Shown piece by piece: positions 1-7,262 of a stretch of DNA of 36,605 bases. Each line of letters starts with the position of its first letter. The stretch's first letter is position 1. The position numbers and the translations under genes are program-made. A model generated the notes under the pieces. The model was not told the DNA's origin and did no database searches. It worked only from the letters and a program-made list of their open reading frames with translations. The DNA is taken from positions 1 through 36,605 of the forward strand of contig NZ_FOSW01000023.1 of the NCBI RefSeq assembly GCF_900114385.1, in the 5' to 3' direction. This stretch comes from Geodermatophilus ruber. Lineage in GTDB: Bacteria > Actinomycetota > Actinomycetes > Mycobacteriales > Geodermatophilaceae.

Positions 1-509
1 CCGAAGTCGGCGGTCAGCGCGGTCTCCAGCACGTACTGGCGGCCGTCGAACTCGCGCAGCTCCTTGGGCTTGCTCACCTGGGCGACGGCCCCCTCGGGGG
101 TGTAGCGCACCGGGATGCCGCCGTCGGCGACCAGCGTGCCCACCCCGGTGGGGGTGTAGAAGGCCGGGATGCCCGCGCCGCCGGCGCGCAGCCGCTCGGC
201 CAGCGTGCCCTGCGGGGTCAGCTCCACCTCCAGCTGCCCGGACAGGTAGAGGCGGGCCAGCTCCTTGTTGCCGCCCACGAAGGAGGAGATCGTCCTGGTG
301 ATCCGCCCGGCGTAGAGCAGCACCCCCAGGGCCTGGTCGTCCACCCCGCAGTTGTTGCTGATCGTGGTCAGCCGGGAGGCGCCCTGCTCCAGCAGCGCCC
401 CGATCAGCGCGATCGGCACCCCGCACAACCCGAACCCGCCCACCGCCAGCACCGCCCCGTCCGGGACGTCGGCCACCGCCTCACGAGCGCTGGAGACGAC
501 CTTGTCCAT
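1..509 (-). CDS. scoA: 3-oxoacid CoA-transferase subunit A, partial (3' end outside window)
   Basis: Subunit A of succinyl-CoA:3-ketoacid (3-oxoacid) CoA-transferase, which moves CoA between an acyl-CoA and an acetoacetate-type acid. I translated the minus strand from the ATG at 509-507. It begins [15 protein letters not shown] and continues with a GGFGLCGVP glycine-rich stretch, [23 protein letters not shown] and [15 protein letters not shown], which is the usual N-terminal order in this family. About 169 codons are visible of a usual ~235-260, and the gene runs off the left edge. It lies 40 bp downstream of the TIGR03089-type gene in the same direction and may be cotranscribed. No strong Shine-Dalgarno sequence is seen. 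The partner subunit B should lie outside the window. Confidence 0.9.
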   Translation of the reverse strand, partial: MDKVVSSAREAVADVPDGAVLAVGGFGLCGVPIALIGALLEQGASRLTTISNNCGVDDQALGVLLYAGRITRTISSFVGGNKELARLYLSGQLEVELTPQGTLAERLRAGGAGIPAFYTPTGVGTLVADGGIPVRYTPEGAVAQVSKPKELREFDGRQYVLETALTADF

Positions 510-549
510 GCACCAACCCACCGTCTGCGTCAGGGGAGTCAGAGCAGGC

Positions 550-1341
550 TCACGCCGGCCTGCCCAACTCGCGGATGCCTTCGATCTGCACGCCGAGGGT
601 AGCCGTGACCCTTTCGGCCGCCGCACGCTGCAGCAGCCGGGCGGGGTCGGGGTTGCGGCAGAGCACGAGGGAGGCTCCGGCGGCGAGCGGGGCGAGCAGC
701 CAGGCGACCGGGCCGGCCTCGGCGGCGGTGCCGGCGTCGACCAGGACGCGGTCCCCGGGGCGCAGCCCCAGCCGGTCGGCGAGGCCCTGCGCGGTGCCGA
801 CCAGGTCCCCGAGGGCCAGCTCGACCCCGCCGGCGAGCAGGCCGGGATCGGCCGGGTCGGGCGGCTGGTAGGGCGCGAAGAAGTCGCCGTGCGCCCGCAC
901 CTCGAGGGCGAAGTCGCGGGCCGGGCCGGCGTAGCCGGCCATCCCCATGCCGAGCGGGTGCAGGGAGAGCCCGAGCAGCTCGGCCGGCTCCTGCTCCTCC
1001 AGGGGGGCCAGCCGGTCCTGGGCGGCGAGGACGACGTCGGCCTCGGCCAGCCGGCCGTCGTCCTCCGTGGCGGTGTCCAGCACGGCGGCACCGCAGCTCC
1101 ACGCCGCGAGCAGCACCGCGGCGGTCTGCCAGTGCACCGGCAGCGCGAGGGCGACCGTGCTGCCCGGGCCGACGTCGAACTCGTCCTGGAGCAGGTTGGC
1201 GGTCTTGGCCACCCAGTTGGCCAGCGTGGTGCCCGAGAGCTCCACCCGGTCGCCGGTGGCGTCGTCGTAGTCGGTCAGCAGCGGCGCCGCGGCGTCGCGC
1301 CGCAGCGCGTCGGCGAGCAGGTCGGCGGGGGTGCGGGCCAT
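550..1341 (-). CDS. TIGR03089 family protein (AMP-binding-like, function unknown)
   Basis: A 263-residue protein of the actinobacterial TIGR03089 type, distantly like the N-terminal part of AMP-binding (acyl-CoA synthetase) enzymes but far shorter. Visible traits are the start [20 protein letters not shown], a [19 protein letters not shown] segment as in adenylating enzymes, and a later [14 protein letters not shown] strand. The adenylation signature loops and the C-terminal lid domain are missing, so catalysis is doubtful. Its ATG shares one base with the stop of the LCP gene upstream (TGATG), which implies translational coupling. From memory, an LCP gene beside a protein of this type and divergent from rmlD also occurs in Mycobacterium tuberculosis (Rv3267-Rv3268 facing Rv3266c), which would support a conserved link with wall-polymer attachment. 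Confidence 0.8.
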   Translation of the reverse strand: MARTPADLLADALRRDAAAPLLTDYDDATGDRVELSGTTLANWVAKTANLLQDEFDVGPGSTVALALPVHWQTAAVLLAAWSCGAAVLDTATEDDGRLAEADVVLAAQDRLAPLEEQEPAELLGLSLHPLGMGMAGYAGPARDFALEVRAHGDFFAPYQPPDPADPGLLAGGVELALGDLVGTAQGLADRLGLRPGDRVLVDAGTAAEAGPVAWLLAPLAAGASLVLCRNPDPARLLQRAAAERVTATLGVQIEGIRELGRPA

Positions 1342-2900
1342 CAGTTGATGCAGGTCGTGTCGGCGGCGGTCCGCGCGTCCTCGCCCTCCACCGGGGCGGC
1401 GGGGGCCTGCGGGGTCGTCGGCTGCCCGACCGCGTTGAAGTCCGAGCCGAGGACGAGTTGGACGGTGCCGGAGGCGGCGTCGTCGCTCTCGACCGCGGTC
1501 GCGCCGGGGATGGACGCGGCCAGCGTGGTGGCCAGGGCGTCGTCGCCTGCGGCGTACCGGATCTCGGTCCGCGTGTAGTCCGAGGAGTCGGCGTTGCCGG
1601 TACCCGAGACGGCGAATCCGGCGGTCTCCAGCGCGGCGGCGGCGCTGGCGGCCAGCCCCGGGATGCCGGAGCCGTTGTAGACCTCGACGCTGACCGCCGA
1701 GGGGGCGACCGTGGCCGGCGCGGCCGGCGCGTCGGGCTCCTCTGGCTCGGCCGAGAGCTGGGCGAAGAACTCGTGCAGCGTGTCCTCGTCCTGCAGCCGC
1801 AGGATGTAGCGGCCCTCCTCGTCCTCGTCGTCGCCGACGTAGGGGATGGTCTGGAACTCGATGCTGCCGGCGGTGACCGACTGCATCTGCGAGGCCAGGC
1901 CGAAGAGGTCCAGCGACTGGTCGACGGTCAGCGAGCCGGCGGCGGCCTCGACGAGCTGGCGCTGCTTGCCGAGGTCGAGCAGCACGTTCTCGGAGAGCAT
2001 CTTGCGGATCATCCCGGCGATGAAGGTCTGCTGCCGGATGATGCGGTCGAAGTCACCGCGGGGCAGGCCGTGCCGCTGCCGGACGAAGGCCAGCGCCTGC
2101 TCGCCGCTGACCGTCTGCGGGCCGGCCGGCAGGTCGACACCGGAGTACCGGTCGCGCGCCGGGGCGCAGAGGTTGACCTCCACGCCGCCGACCACGTTGG
2201 ACAGGTTGAAGAAGCCGAGCAGGTCCACCTCGGCGTAGTGGTCGATCTGCAGGCCGGTGAGGCCGCTGATCGTCCGGATCAGCAGCTGGGCCCCGGCCGC
2301 CTGGCGCTGGGTGTCGGTCGCGCCGTCCGGCGTCCCGAAGTAGCCGGCCGCGTAGGCGGCGTTGAGCTTGTCCCAGCCGTGGCCGGGGATCTCCACGTAG
2401 GAGTCCCGGGGGAAGGAGACGAACGACGCCTTCGACCCGTCGGCCGGCACGTGCACCAGGATCATCGTGTCGGTGTTCACGCCGGACTCCTCGCCGGCGC
2501 TGAGCTGGCCGAGCTGCTCCGGGCTCAGCGCGGCCCGGCTGTCGTTGCCGACCAGCAGCAGGTTCATCGCCGCGCCACCGTTGCCGGTGCCCTCGTTGCC
2601 GTCGGTCGGGATGGCGTCGGTGCGGTTGACGCTGGCGTCGGCGACCTGGCCGAGGTACCAGCCCCAGCCGCTGGCGCCCAGGACCACGAGCGCCAGGAGG
2701 GCGGCCACGGCCCGGACGGCGACGGCCGCGCCGTGACCCCGGCGCCGGCCGGTGTCGCCGGAGCGCGGTGCCCGGTCGGCGGGGTCGGGGGACGGGGTCG
2801 CCGAACGCCGTCGCGGGGTGCGGCCGGCGCCGGGGTCGAGGCGCGCCGGCAGCGGACGACGGCCGCCGGGGGCGCCGTTCTCGTTCCGCTCGGAACTCAC
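1341..2900 (-). CDS. LCP (LytR-CpsA-Psr) family wall-polymer ligase with LytR_C domain
   Basis: LCP proteins transfer lipid-linked glycopolymers to peptidoglycan outside the membrane. The 519-residue protein has a basic, Pro/Arg-rich cytoplasmic N-terminus, one membrane helix at about residues 59-82, and an LCP domain at about 112-300. Hallmarks are LLLVGNDSR (115-122), VSFPRDSYVEIPGHG (161-174) and the arginine-rich stretch around 274-291. A C-terminal LytR_C domain begins near VSVEVYNGSGIPGLA (about 410 onward). I chose the GTG at 2900 because GTGAGG lies just upstream; the frame stays open further 5' but that stretch looks non-coding. It is divergent from rmlB and coupled to the TIGR03089-type gene. 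In mycobacteria and corynebacteria the corresponding LCP enzyme attaches arabinogalactan, so this one probably attaches the galactan or rhamnan made here. Confidence 0.9.
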   Translation of the reverse strand: MSSERNENGAPGGRRPLPARLDPGAGRTPRRRSATPSPDPADRAPRSGDTGRRRGHGAAVAVRAVAALLALVVLGASGWGWYLGQVADASVNRTDAIPTDGNEGTGNGGAAMNLLLVGNDSRAALSPEQLGQLSAGEESGVNTDTMILVHVPADGSKASFVSFPRDSYVEIPGHGWDKLNAAYAAGYFGTPDGATDTQRQAAGAQLLIRTISGLTGLQIDHYAEVDLLGFFNLSNVVGGVEVNLCAPARDRYSGVDLPAGPQTVSGEQALAFVRQRHGLPRGDFDRIIRQQTFIAGMIRKMLSENVLLDLGKQRQLVEAAAGSLTVDQSLDLFGLASQMQSVTAGSIEFQTIPYVGDDEDEEGRYILRLQDEDTLHEFFAQLSAEPEEPDAPAAPATVAPSAVSVEVYNGSGIPGLAASAAAALETAGFAVSGTGNADSSDYTRTEIRYAAGDDALATTLAASIPGATAVESDDAASGTVQLVLGSDFNAVGQPTTPQAPAAPVEGEDARTAADTTCIN

Positions 2901-3075
2901 GATCGACCTCACTCGCTGGGGAACCGGGGAGCCGGGCGCGGCAGCGCGCCGACGGGCGTGCGACGTCTGCCAGGAGGGACGTCGGCGGGCCGATGGTAGT
3001 TCCGCGCGGTGGGCCGCCGGCTTGCGCCACACGGATCCGTCCGCCCGTCCCGTCCTCCTCCGGCCCACCGAACGC

Positions 3076-3090
3076 AGTGGTCACACCACT
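3076..3090. promoter_or_regulatory. Perfect inverted repeat in the LCP/rmlB divergent region
   Basis: AGTGGT and ACCACT arms around a CAC centre form a perfect 6-3-6 inverted repeat, followed at once by the palindrome CTCCGGAG (3091-3098). It lies midway in the 271-bp region between the divergent LCP and rmlB starts, a typical place for an operator. No regulator is known to me for this site. An operator role is inference only. Confidence 0.3.
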
Positions 3091-3171
3091 CTCCGGAGTC
3101 CGTGCTCCGCATGCGGGACACTGGGGCGCACAGGTGCCGGGGTGTCCGCCCGGCGGAACGAAGGGTCGCGC

Positions 3172-4191
3172 GTGCGCATCTTGGTCACCGGCGGTGCCGG
3201 ATTCATCGGTTCGCACTACGTCCGGACCCTGCTGACCGGCGGGTATCCGGGGTTCGAGGACGCCGAGGTCGTCGTCTTCGACAAGCTCACCTACGCGGGC
3301 AACCTGGCCAACCTCGCGCCGGTGGCCGACAACCCCCGGTACCGGTTCGTCCGCGGGGACATCTGCAACCCGGCCGACCTCGACGCGGCCCTGCCCGGGT
3401 CCGACGTGGTGGTCAACTTCGCCGCCGAGTCGCACGTCGACCGGTCCATCTCCGGGGCCGCGGACTTCGTGCTCACCAACGTGCTGGGCGCCCAGCAGGT
3501 CTTCGAGGCGGCCCTGCGGCACGGCGTCGGCCGGGTGCTGCACGTCTCCACCGACGAGGTGTACGGCTCGATCGACGACGGCTCGTGGACCGAGGACCAC
3601 ATCCTCGAGCCGAACTCGCCCTACTCGGCGGCCAAGGCCGGCAGCGACCTCATCGCCCGGGCCTACGCGAAGACCTACGGGCTGAACATCTCGATCACCC
3701 GGTGCAGCAACAACTACGGGCCCTACCACTTCCCCGAGAAGGTCATCCCGCTGTTCGTGACCAACCTGCTCGACGGGAAGAAGGTGCCGCTGTACGGCGA
3801 GGGCGCCAACGTCCGCGACTGGCTGTTCGTCGACGACCACTGCCGGGGCATCCAGCTGGTGGTGGAGAAGGGGCTGCCCGGTGAGTTCTACAACATCGGC
3901 GGCGGCCGGGAGCTGTCGAACAAGGAGCTGACCGAGAAGCTGCTCGAGGCCACCGGCCGCGACTGGAGCTTCGTGCAGAACATCGTCGACCCCCGGGGCG
4001 GCGGTCACGACCTGCGCTACTCGGTGGACTACTCCAAGACCGCCGCCCTCGGCTACGCGCCTCGGATGACCTTCGAGGACGGCCTGGCTCTCACCGTGCA
4101 GTGGTACCGCGACAACCGGGCCTGGTGGGAGCCGCTCAAGGCGGCCGCGGCGACCGCCCTGTCCGCGGACGTGGACGGCACCGAGGCATGA
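3172..4191 (+). CDS. rmlB: dTDP-glucose 4,6-dehydratase
   Basis: RmlB/RfbB, the second step of dTDP-L-rhamnose synthesis: it converts dTDP-glucose to dTDP-4-keto-6-deoxyglucose with bound NAD. The 339-residue extended-SDR protein has GGAGFIGS (7-14) for NAD binding, STDEVYG (126-132) with the Asp-Glu pair that drives dehydration, and YSAAK (151-155) as the Tyr/Lys catalytic pair, with SNNYGPYHFPEK further on. The GTG at 3172 places the Rossmann strand VRILVTGG at the very N-terminus, as in the family; an AAGG stretch lies upstream. The stop overlaps the rmlD start by 4 bp (ATGA), so the two are translationally coupled. The other rhamnose gene in the window, rmlA, is 31 kb away, and rmlC is not seen. 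Confidence 0.95.
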   Translation: MRILVTGGAGFIGSHYVRTLLTGGYPGFEDAEVVVFDKLTYAGNLANLAPVADNPRYRFVRGDICNPADLDAALPGSDVVVNFAAESHVDRSISGAADFVLTNVLGAQQVFEAALRHGVGRVLHVSTDEVYGSIDDGSWTEDHILEPNSPYSAAKAGSDLIARAYAKTYGLNISITRCSNNYGPYHFPEKVIPLFVTNLLDGKKVPLYGEGANVRDWLFVDDHCRGIQLVVEKGLPGEFYNIGGGRELSNKELTEKLLEATGRDWSFVQNIVDPRGGGHDLRYSVDYSKTAALGYAPRMTFEDGLALTVQWYRDNRAWWEPLKAAAATALSADVDGTEA

Positions 4192-5060
4192 GCACCGCCT
4201 GGCTGGTGACCGGCGCCCGCGGGCAGCTGGGGCACGATCTGCTCGCCGAGCTCGGGAAGCGCCCGGACGACGCGGTGACCGCGGTCGGCCGCGCGGAGCT
4301 CGACCTGACCGACGAGGCCGCCGTCCGGACGACGGTGCGCGACTGGCTGGCCGGGGTCCGGGCCGACCGGGCCGTCCTGGTGAACGCCGCCGCCTACACC
4401 GCGGTCGACGACGCGGAGACCGATGAGGCGACCGCGCAGCGGGTCAACGGCGACGCCCCGGGCTGGCTGGCCCAGGAGATGGCCGGCGCGGGGCGGCTGG
4501 TGCACGTCTCCACCGACTACGTGTTCGACGGCGCCGCCACCGAGCCCTACACCGTCGACGCCCCGGTCGCCCCCCGCTCGGCCTACGGGCGGACGAAGGC
4601 GGCGGGGGAGCGGGCGGTCGCCGCGGCCGGCGGGGACGCGACCACGGTGCGCACTGCCTGGGTCTACGGCCAGCACGGGGGGAACTTCGTGCGCACGATG
4701 ATCCGGCTGGAGGCGGAGCGGCCGACGGTCGCGGTGGTGACCGACCAGGTCGGCTCGCCCACCTGGTCGCTGGACCTCGCCCGGGGCCTGGTCGCGCTGG
4801 GCGACCGGGACGAGCCGGCGCCCCCGGTCCTGCACTACACCAACACCGGCGCGGTGAGCTGGTGGGAGTTCGCCCGGGCGGTGTTCGAGGAGCGGGGCGC
4901 GGATCCCGAGCGGGTGCTGCCGACGACCACCGAGGCCTTTCCCCGCCCGGCTCCCCGGCCGGCGTACTCGGTGCTCGACACCGGCTGCTGGACCGGCGCC
5001 GGCCTGCCCGCGCCGCGCCCCTGGCGGACGGCGCTGACCGAGGCCCTGCGCGCGTTCTGA
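4188..5060 (+). CDS. rmlD: dTDP-4-dehydrorhamnose reductase
   Basis: RmlD/RfbD catalyses the last step of dTDP-L-rhamnose synthesis, the NAD(P)H-dependent reduction of dTDP-4-keto-L-rhamnose. The 290-residue protein begins MSTAWLVTGARGQLGHDL with the expected GxxGQLG nucleotide loop. It has NAAAYTAVDDAE, the STDYVFDG stretch and YGRTKAAGE with the Tyr and Lys of the catalytic pair, then a GSPTWSLDLARG substrate-side segment typical of RmlD. It overlaps the rmlB stop by 4 bp and is followed by a 240-bp gap, so rmlBD is a two-gene operon. Length and motifs are normal for the family. Confidence 0.95.
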   Translation: MSTAWLVTGARGQLGHDLLAELGKRPDDAVTAVGRAELDLTDEAAVRTTVRDWLAGVRADRAVLVNAAAYTAVDDAETDEATAQRVNGDAPGWLAQEMAGAGRLVHVSTDYVFDGAATEPYTVDAPVAPRSAYGRTKAAGERAVAAAGGDATTVRTAWVYGQHGGNFVRTMIRLEAERPTVAVVTDQVGSPTWSLDLARGLVALGDRDEPAPPVLHYTNTGAVSWWEFARAVFEERGADPERVLPTTTEAFPRPAPRPAYSVLDTGCWTGAGLPAPRPWRTALTEALRAF

Positions 5061-5133
5061 CCGCCGGTCGCCGTGACACCGGTGGCAGCGGTGCCCCGTG
5101 TGACGGATGAGGCGCCTTCCGGGGTTCGCGCAG

Positions 5134-5192
5134 GTCACTGTGACGAAAGAAGCCGCCGATGTTCATGGGCCGTTCGCGCGATATCACGCGCG
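5134..5192. promoter_or_regulatory. Inverted repeats in the leader of the amidase gene
   Basis: Two small symmetric sites stand out in the 240-bp gap between rmlD and the amidase gene: GTCAC-T-GTGAC (5134-5144) and CGCGCG-ATATCA-CGCGCG (5175-5192). Either could be a regulator site. I see no convincing -35/-10 pair here and no resemblance that I can defend to a known riboswitch. Confidence 0.25.
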
Positions 5193-5300
5193 GTGAGCGG
5201 CGCGCCTAAAGCTATTCCCTCGATCCGCCGTTGAAGCTGCGGTACGGGTCTGTCTCGCCGTGCGGCCAGGCCCTCGTCGTGCTTACGGAGGAACCTGCTC

Positions 5301-7262
5301 GTGCGCCGCTTACTCGGAGGCTCGTCCGCCTTCCTCGTCCTGACAGGAACCCTTCTCGTCCTGCCCGTCTACGCGGCTCCGACGCCGGAGGCCGAGCCGG
5401 TCGCACCCTCGATCGAGGCGGTCGACCTGGGTTCGGTGGACCAGCCGGAGGACGCCGCGGTGGTCACCGCCGACGGCGCCGTCGTCGACGCGGGGCCCGA
5501 GGCCGAGGTCGCGCCCCCCGCCGCGGGGCAGCCCGCACCGCCGGCGGCCACCGACGAGGTCGCCAGCTCCGGCGAGGAGATCAGCGGGGTGCCCGCGCTC
5601 ACCGTCTCCCGCCCGGACGCCGAGCCGTTCTCGGCGGTCGGGGTCACCTGGGCGCAGGACGGCGCGGTGACCGCGGTGACCGTCCAGCTGCGCACCCGGA
5701 GCGAGGCGGGCCGCTGGGGCGAGTGGACCACCGTCGAGCAGGACGACGTCGAGCAGGAGGAGCCCTCCGCCTCGGCCGACGTCCGCGGCGGCACGGCGCC
5801 GGTGTGGACCGGCCCGGCGCGCGGCGTGGAGGTCATCGTCCAGGCCGCCGACGGCTCCACCCCGCGGGACGTGCAGGTCGAGCTCATCGACCCGGGCACG
5901 AGCGCGGCCGACGCCGCTCCCGGTACCCCGGAGATCACCGACCAGGCGCACGCGGCGGCCACCATGCCGCCGGTCTACTCCCGCGCCCAGTGGGGCGCCG
6001 ACGAGAGCCTGATGACGTGGGGCGCCGAGTACGCGCCGACGATCAAGGCCGCGACGATCCACCACACCGCCGATGGCAACACCTACACCGCGGCCGACGT
6101 CCCCGGGATCCTGCGCTCGATGTACGCCTACCACGCGGTCAGCCGCGGGTGGGGGGACATCGGCTACAACGTGATCGTCGACAAGTTCGGCCGGGCCTGG
6201 GAGGGCCGCGCGGGCGGGCTGGCCAGCACGGTCGTCGGGGCGCACGCGGGCGGTTTCAACACCGGCACCTTCGGCGTCTCGATGCTCGGCAACTACGACC
6301 TCGTCGCCCCGCCGCAGGTGATGCTGGAGACGGTGGCCTCGGTCGTCGCCTGGAAGCTGTCGCTCTACGGCGTCGACCCGAAGGGCACCACGACGCTGAC
6401 CTCGGGTGGCGGGGGCACCGCCAAGTACGCCGCCGGTGAGCAGGTCACCCTGCCCACGGTCTTCGGCCACCGCGACGTCGGCTCCACCGCCTGCCCCGGC
6501 AAGTACGCGTACAGCCGCATGGGTGACATCCGGGCGATGGTCGCGGCCAAGTGGGTCCCGGGTGGTGGGCCGGTGGCCGCGCAGAGCCTGCTGCGCAACT
6601 CGAACACCCCCGGCGGGGCGGACGTCGAGTTGATCCGCGGTGACCGCGGCGACCGGCCGCTGGCCTGCGACTGGAACGGGGACGGCGCCGAGACCGTCGG
6701 CGTCTTCCGCAAGGGCCGGTTCATCCTGTTCGACTCCAACGCCCAGGAGGCCAAGCCGGTCGCCGACTTCTGGTTCGGCAACACCGGAGACCGGCCGCTG
6801 TGCGGGGACTGGGACGGCGACGGCAAGGACAGCGTCGGCGTCTGGCGAGCCGGCTGGTTCTACCTGCGCAACGCGAACACCACCGGCCCCGCGCAGGGCG
6901 CGTTCCCCTTCGGCAACGTCAACGCCCAGCCGGTCGCGGGCAACTGGGACGGCGACCTCTTCGACACCGTCGGGGTCTACCAGGGCAACGTCTTCTACTG
7001 GACGAACACCAACCTGCGGCCGAGCGCCAGCGGCAAGGTGCCCTTCGGTGCCGGCGCCGACCGCCTCGTCACCGGGGACTGGACCGGTGCTGGACGGGAC
7101 ACCATCGGCGTCCACCGCAGCACCACCTTCTACCTGACCAACAGCCTCACCCGCGCGTCGACGGACGCGGCGATCCCCTACGGCGACGTCGCGGACGTGG
7201 CCCTGCTCGGGGACTGGGACGGGAACGGCATCGACACCCTGGGGGTCTCCCGTGGCTACTGA
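5301..7262 (+). CDS. Secreted N-acetylmuramoyl-L-alanine amidase (PGRP type) with C-terminal five-blade repeat propeller
   Basis: A 653-residue exported peptidoglycan hydrolase. Residues 1-27 are a signal peptide. An acidic Ala/Pro/Glu linker and a domain of unknown type precede a PGRP/Amidase_2 domain at about 225-420. Zinc-ligand candidates are His254/His255 (IHHTADG), His315 (GAHAGG) and the Cys398 region (TACPGK), with FGHRDVG just before. The C-terminal ~220 residues are FG-GAP-like repeats of the form GDWDGDGxDxxGV. They comprise a half repeat (SLLRNSNTPGGADVELIRGD), four full repeats and a closing half ending GVSRGY, which I read as one ring-closed propeller. The GTG start is preceded by GGAGG. 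The stop lies 11 bp inside the next gene, which carries the same propeller. The Asp-rich loops could bind calcium. Substrate cleavage is known for the family; wall-glycan targeting by the propeller is inference. Confidence 0.88.
   Translation: MRRLLGGSSAFLVLTGTLLVLPVYAAPTPEAEPVAPSIEAVDLGSVDQPEDAAVVTADGAVVDAGPEAEVAPPAAGQPAPPAATDEVASSGEEISGVPALTVSRPDAEPFSAVGVTWAQDGAVTAVTVQLRTRSEAGRWGEWTTVEQDDVEQEEPSASADVRGGTAPVWTGPARGVEVIVQAADGSTPRDVQVELIDPGTSAADAAPGTPEITDQAHAAATMPPVYSRAQWGADESLMTWGAEYAPTIKAATIHHTADGNTYTAADVPGILRSMYAYHAVSRGWGDIGYNVIVDKFGRAWEGRAGGLASTVVGAHAGGFNTGTFGVSMLGNYDLVAPPQVMLETVASVVAWKLSLYGVDPKGTTTLTSGGGGTAKYAAGEQVTLPTVFGHRDVGSTACPGKYAYSRMGDIRAMVAAKWVPGGGPVAAQSLLRNSNTPGGADVELIRGDRGDRPLACDWNGDGAETVGVFRKGRFILFDSNAQEAKPVADFWFGNTGDRPLCGDWDGDGKDSVGVWRAGWFYLRNANTTGPAQGAFPFGNVNAQPVAGNWDGDLFDTVGVYQGNVFYWTNTNLRPSASGKVPFGAGADRLVTGDWTGAGRDTIGVHRSTTFYLTNSLTRASTDAAIPYGDVADVALLGDWDGNGIDTLGVSRGY

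Noticed and set aside
352..1578. Long plus-strand frames opposite scoA, the TIGR03089-type gene and the LCP gene
   Set aside because: They are low-complexity Gly/Arg/Val-rich translations with no known motifs, opposite genes with clear motifs.
2901..3171. N-terminal extensions of the LCP and RmlB reading frames into the divergent region
   Set aside because: Both frames stay open there, but the translations are low complexity and overlap each other. The chosen starts place known N-terminal features correctly.
5061..5300. c-di-AMP (ydaO) riboswitch before the amidase gene
   Set aside because: Such riboswitches often precede wall hydrolases in actinobacteria, but I could not match the conserved blocks here.
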